A DNA stretch of 64,000 nt from the NCBI RefSeq assembly GCF_051251565.1, contig NZ_JBPOFB010000008.1, positions 89,639-153,638 on the forward strand. The letters run 5' to 3'. Below the pieces are notes generated by a model. The model saw only the letters and a list, made by a program, of their open reading frames with translations, ran no database searches and had not been told where the DNA came from. Made by a program: the position numbers and the translations under genes. This document shows positions 60,901 through 64,000 of this stretch, piece by piece (the stretch's first letter is position 1; every line of letters starts with the position of its first letter). Source of the stretch: Marivita sp051251565. Lineage in GTDB: Bacteria; Pseudomonadota; Alphaproteobacteria; Rhodobacterales; Rhodobacteraceae.

Positions 60901-61989
60901 ATGGCCTCCATCACAAAACTCCCCTCCGGTGCTTACCGGGTCCAGATCAGACGAAAGGGCCGCTACGCGAGCGAGACATTTCTCCTGCGCGATGACGCCC
61001 ATCGCTGGGCGCGTCAGGCGGAGACCCGGGTGGATCAGGGGTTAGCCCCGAACAAGTCATCCGTGTCCCGCCTTGCAACTTTTGGCGATCTCATCGATCT
61101 TCACATAATCGATATGTGCGAGGTAGGCAAACCACCGCGCCGCAGCAAGGCCGCGACCCTTGCCGCCTTGAAGCGCGATCTGGGCAAGGAGCGGATCGGG
61201 CACCTCGATCGCCAAAAGATGATCGATTATGGCAAGATGCGCGCGGAGCAAGGTGCGGGACCGGTGACGCTTGGCATCGATATCGGCGTTACCAAGATGA
61301 TCATAACCCACGCTGCAGCCGTGCACGGGCTCGACATCTCTCCGGAACCCGTTGATCTGGCGCGTGTCGCGCTAAAGCGTCTCGGCCTGATCGGCAAAGG
61401 AACAGAGCGGGATCGTCGCCCCACCACGGACGAGTTGAACCGCCTCTTCCGTTGCTTCGATGACAACGAACGTCTGACGACACCGATGACGCGGATCGTG
61501 AAGTTCGCGGTGGGCACCGCCATGCGGCTCGACGAGATATGCCGCGTCGAATGGGCCGATCTCGACGTCGACCGCCGGATGCTCATGATCCGCGACAGGA
61601 AGGACCCGCGCAACAAGACCGGGAACGACCAGCGGATCCCACTCTTCGCCGCCACGGGGTTCGATGCCTGGGCGTTGGTCACCGAACAGGCCAAGGAGCT
61701 CGGGCACGCAAGAGGCCGGATATTTCCCTACAACTCGAAATCGGTCGGAACGGCCTTCCGGCGCGCCTGCGTCGAGGTCAGCGTGAAGGACCTGCATTTC
61801 CACGATTTGCGCCATGAGGGAACAAGCCGCCTGTTCGAGGCCGGCTTCGCGATCGAACAAGTCTCGTTGGTCACCGGCCACAAGGATTGGAAAATGCTGC
61901 GCCGGTACACGCATATCCGCCCGGAAACGCTGCACCGGCTTGCCGCGTCGCGCGCCCCTTCCCCGCTCGAGACCCGTGCAGCCGAGTGA
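60901..61989 (+). CDS. Tyrosine integrase, dusA-associated type
   Basis: A 362-residue tyrosine recombinase. N-terminal MASITKLPSGAYRVQIRRKGRYASETF is the AP2-like arm-binding domain, then a core-binding domain (KRDLGKERIGHLDRQKM), then the catalytic domain: the first arginine in GTAMRLDEICRVEW (about residue 215), the lysine region in NKTGNDQRIPL, HxxR in HDLRHEGTSRLFE, GHKDWKMLRRY holding the catalytic His/Lys and the nucleophilic Tyr. All core residues are present. ATG at 60901 gives the standard start. Its position next to the dusA 5' end identifies the element's target. Confidence 0.9.
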   Translation: MASITKLPSGAYRVQIRRKGRYASETFLLRDDAHRWARQAETRVDQGLAPNKSSVSRLATFGDLIDLHIIDMCEVGKPPRRSKAATLAALKRDLGKERIGHLDRQKMIDYGKMRAEQGAGPVTLGIDIGVTKMIITHAAAVHGLDISPEPVDLARVALKRLGLIGKGTERDRRPTTDELNRLFRCFDDNERLTTPMTRIVKFAVGTAMRLDEICRVEWADLDVDRRMLMIRDRKDPRNKTGNDQRIPLFAATGFDAWALVTEQAKELGHARGRIFPYNSKSVGTAFRRACVEVSVKDLHFHDLRHEGTSRLFEAGFAIEQVSLVTGHKDWKMLRRYTHIRPETLHRLAASRAPSPLETRAAE

Positions 61990-62078
61990 CCAGAGAGTCA
62001 GAGGGGTGCCGTCCCTGCCCGTGACGGGTTTGGAGGTCGAGAGAGAGGCTTTCGGCCGCCCGTCGCGGGAGAAAACCC

Positions 62079-63269
62079 ATGAATACCGAGATTATCGATG
62101 CCGGGCGTGACATCAGCGGCGGCTACAAGGTGGATGTGTCGCGCGGCACGAATGTAGACCGGGTGTCGTCCGAATGGTTCTCGCGGCCCGACGATGAGCG
62201 GTATCTGTCGCTCGACGATCTGTTCGCCTCGGTAAAGGGCCGGGCGGAGCGGAGCCGGACGCGCACGGTGGAGAGCGCGGCGATCCGGGTCGAGGCGCAT
62301 CGCGACAACCCGGAGAAGCTGGGGCTGGTCCTGCCCGGTGCGGATGAACCCATTGCGCCGACGCATTGGTCCTTTGGCCAGCTCTCGGGCCTCGTCGGCG
62401 CGCCCGCAGCATACTTGCGGCAACTTCCCGCGCCGCTGGCGGGGATCAACCTGCAGTACGGGCTGACCAACCACCGTGCCGAGCAGATCAAGACCATGGA
62501 GGTCGCGGATGGCCGCACGGAGCTGCGCGCCGTGACCGGCCCCGACTATGGCCGCATCTACGACCATGAACTTGTCTCCGCCGTACAGCGCATCGCGGGC
62601 AACGGCACGGGCGACACGCGCTGGAAGGTGCCGGGCGTGCTCGACTGGTCGACCGGCATCTACAATCCGCGCGTGGACGTGACGAAGGAGACGACGACGC
62701 TTTATGCCTCGGACCGCGACGTGTTCCTGTTCCTCGTCGACGATCTGAACCCCATCGAGGCGGGGCTGCTGCCCGACGGCTCGCCCGACCTCTATTTCCG
62801 GGGGTTTTACTGCTGGAATTCGGAGGTGGGGGCCAAGACGCTGGGCATCGCCAGCTTCTACCTGCGCGCGGTCTGCCAGAACCGCAATCTCTGGGGGGTC
62901 GAGGACTTCCAGGAGATCAAGATCCGTCACTCCAAATACGCAGCCTCACGCTTTGCCCACGAGGCTGCGCCTGCGCTCAGCCGCTTTGCCGAGTCCTCGC
63001 CCGCGCCCTTCATCGACGGCATCCGCGCGGCGCGGGAGAAGATCGTCGCGCGGTCGGACGAGGACCGTCAGGATTTCCTGCGCAAGCGCGGGTTCTCGAA
63101 GGCTGAAACCGGGCGGATCGTCGAGACGGTGCTGGCCGAGGAAGGCCGCCCGCCCGAGAGCGTCTTCGACTTCGTGCAAGGGATCACGGCGGTGGCCCGG
63201 TCCAAGCCGCAGCAGGATGCGCGGCTGGTGATGGAGGGCAAGGCGAAGGTGTTGTTGGAGAAAGCTTGA
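62079..63269 (+). CDS. DUF932 domain protein
   Basis: A 396-residue protein of the DUF932 family (phage/plasmid-related, about 300-residue domain at residues about 60-360). Conserved stretches are LRAVTGPDYGRIYDHELVSAV, DRDVFLFLVDDLNPIEAG, FYCWNSEVGAKTLGIASFYLRAVCQNRNLW and RHSKYA, in parts. Members occur in mobile elements; the role is unknown though some are linked to recombination or anti-restriction functions by context. It starts 89 bases after the integrase gene. Confidence 0.8.
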   Translation: MNTEIIDAGRDISGGYKVDVSRGTNVDRVSSEWFSRPDDERYLSLDDLFASVKGRAERSRTRTVESAAIRVEAHRDNPEKLGLVLPGADEPIAPTHWSFGQLSGLVGAPAAYLRQLPAPLAGINLQYGLTNHRAEQIKTMEVADGRTELRAVTGPDYGRIYDHELVSAVQRIAGNGTGDTRWKVPGVLDWSTGIYNPRVDVTKETTTLYASDRDVFLFLVDDLNPIEAGLLPDGSPDLYFRGFYCWNSEVGAKTLGIASFYLRAVCQNRNLWGVEDFQEIKIRHSKYAASRFAHEAAPALSRFAESSPAPFIDGIRAAREKIVARSDEDRQDFLRKRGFSKAETGRIVETVLAEEGRPPESVFDFVQGITAVARSKPQQDARLVMEGKAKVLLEKA

Positions 63270-63343
63270 TTGTATTGAATATGCATTCGTATCAACGGCC
63301 TATCGGGATAATCTCAAGCACTGAATGAAGATGTCGAGGGGCG

Positions 63344-63955
63344 TTATAGCCCCTCGATCGTGAACTCGGGCACACCTTGCCAGACCAGCTTCCAGCTCGC
63401 GCCCGGGCGGACATTCTGGATGATGCCAGGATCGAAAGCGACGAAGCACCGCCCGCCCGGGTGACGCACGGATGGGTAGATCAGCCCGCGATGCCCCTCT
63501 GATCTCAGATCCGCGGCAAGGCGTTGCCCGGCCGGATAGCCCCGCTCGGGGGCCGGATCGAGCCCCGGATGCGCCTCCCCGTGCAGATCCGGGAAATCGC
63601 CGATGAAATCCGCCAGCAACTCGACGTAGCGTGCCTCGTCATCGTAGCGGCCGATGAAGCCCAACTCGCGGGTCCGGTGAAACCCAACTTCCTGCGCGCT
63701 CGTCAGCATCTCCCAGGCGCAGTACCACGCGCCGCGGTCGCCGGTGTTGAACCGGTTGCCCGTTGAGCGGGTATAGGTGAATGCCGCGTTGATATGGCTC
63801 TGCCCGTAGAGGGTCAGGTCATGCGACCGCCTCGCGAAGGCCAGTTCGCGGCGGTCTAGCGCGGGGCTACCCTGCGCTTCGGCAATCAGACGAGCACTGG
63901 TCTCGCCTTCGATCTCGGCGAGAATTGGACCTGTCACGCTTCTGTGCCGCCCCAA
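63344..63955 (-). CDS. RES-domain protein, probable NAD-degrading toxin
   Basis: A protein with the RES toxin domain. TGNRFNTGDRGAWYCAWEMLTSAQEVGFH gives the conserved RFN and Y-x-A segments (with the E), and RHPGGRCFVAFDPGII the later GGxxFV/F part. RES toxins degrade NAD and pair with Xre/MbcA-type antitoxins. The start at 63955 is a TTG and the frame stays open to the right window edge without a better start, so the true N terminus and the antitoxin gene may lie beyond. It is convergent with the DUF932 gene. Confidence 0.75.
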   Translation of the reverse strand: MGRHRSVTGPILAEIEGETSARLIAEAQGSPALDRRELAFARRSHDLTLYGQSHINAAFTYTRSTGNRFNTGDRGAWYCAWEMLTSAQEVGFHRTRELGFIGRYDDEARYVELLADFIGDFPDLHGEAHPGLDPAPERGYPAGQRLAADLRSEGHRGLIYPSVRHPGGRCFVAFDPGIIQNVRPGASWKLVWQGVPEFTIEGL

Positions 63956-64000
63956 GTGCTCGTTTAAGCTACTTTCCGCTCGAAGGCGACGGGGCTTTTC

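Larger units (their letters stand above)
60745..64000 (+). mobile_element. dusA-associated genomic island, left part (partial)
   Basis: Integrase, a DUF932 protein and a RES-domain protein, the last two being common plasmid/phage/island cargo, lie between dusA and the window edge. The junction with dusA is at the conserved dusA start. The far end is outside the window. Confidence 0.6.

Overview
The window is a chromosomal segment of an alphaproteobacterium, almost certainly a marine Rhodobacteraceae (Roseobacter group) and most likely an aerobic anoxygenic phototroph. The reasons are the high GC content, a light-harvesting 2 (puc) operon with tandem PpsR operators, a soxBDAG sarcosine oxidase operon, an Entner-Doudoroff edd-eda pair, and many small families typical of this group (DUF924, DUF455, DUF6778, DUF1289, CcmI, Stealth). 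No tRNA, rRNA or CRISPR array is visible.

Layout. 1-8 kb: the start of a DUF418 membrane protein, DUF924, an MFS transporter, queA, a very large AsmA/DUF3971-type envelope protein, a one-cysteine PrxQ peroxiredoxin and a DUF455 ferritin-like protein. 8.4-15.9 kb: an M23 peptidase overlapping a bactofilin, a CoxE-type VWA protein with its MoxR ATPase, a glycosyltransferase, an unrecognised Rossmann-like protein and an SbtA-type bicarbonate transporter. 16.2-21.5 kb: pyrC and pyrE with a complete puc operon between them (pucB, pucA, pucC and a 25-residue tandem-repeat protein). 21.5-33 kb: VWA protein, dnaB, cobC-cobS-cobT, alr, a frameshifted PqiA-like gene, radA, cvpA, purF. 33-43 kb: bioY, SDR, surE-pcm-nlpD, a PIN-domain protein coupled to rlmI, a lipoprotein, then edd-eda behind a perfect GTTAGCGCTAAC operator. 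43-49.4 kb: HNH nuclease, LysM protein, LOG protein, RarD, Stealth phosphotransferase, GST, Fe/Mn superoxide dismutase. 49.5-56.9 kb: soxBDAG, ccmI, ruvX, DUF1289. 57-60.8 kb: a small secreted protein, an RTX-like protein with a poly-acidic tail, a phytanoyl-CoA-dioxygenase-like protein and dusA. From about 60.75 kb to the end a genomic island begins: a tyrosine integrase next to the dusA start, a DUF932 protein and a RES-domain (toxin-like) protein.

The most interesting part is the puc operon. A sigma70-like promoter (TTGACA, 17-bp spacer, TAAATT) is overlapped by the first of two perfect TGT-N12-ACA PpsR boxes set 8 bp apart. The LH2 alpha subunit carries Phe44-Leu45, the pair found in blue-shifted LH3 (B800-820) complexes, and has a C-terminal extension of about 50 residues. 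The last gene overlaps pucC by ATGA and encodes an N-terminal domain followed by seven exact-length 25-residue repeats built on an MANWPIPLISRRKPYD-like core; I do not recognise it as a described family. Other points of interest are the dusA-associated island, a dispersed intergenic repeat (three copies), an NlpD homologue lacking half of its zinc ligands, and a single-base frameshift at a C6 run in a PqiA-like gene.
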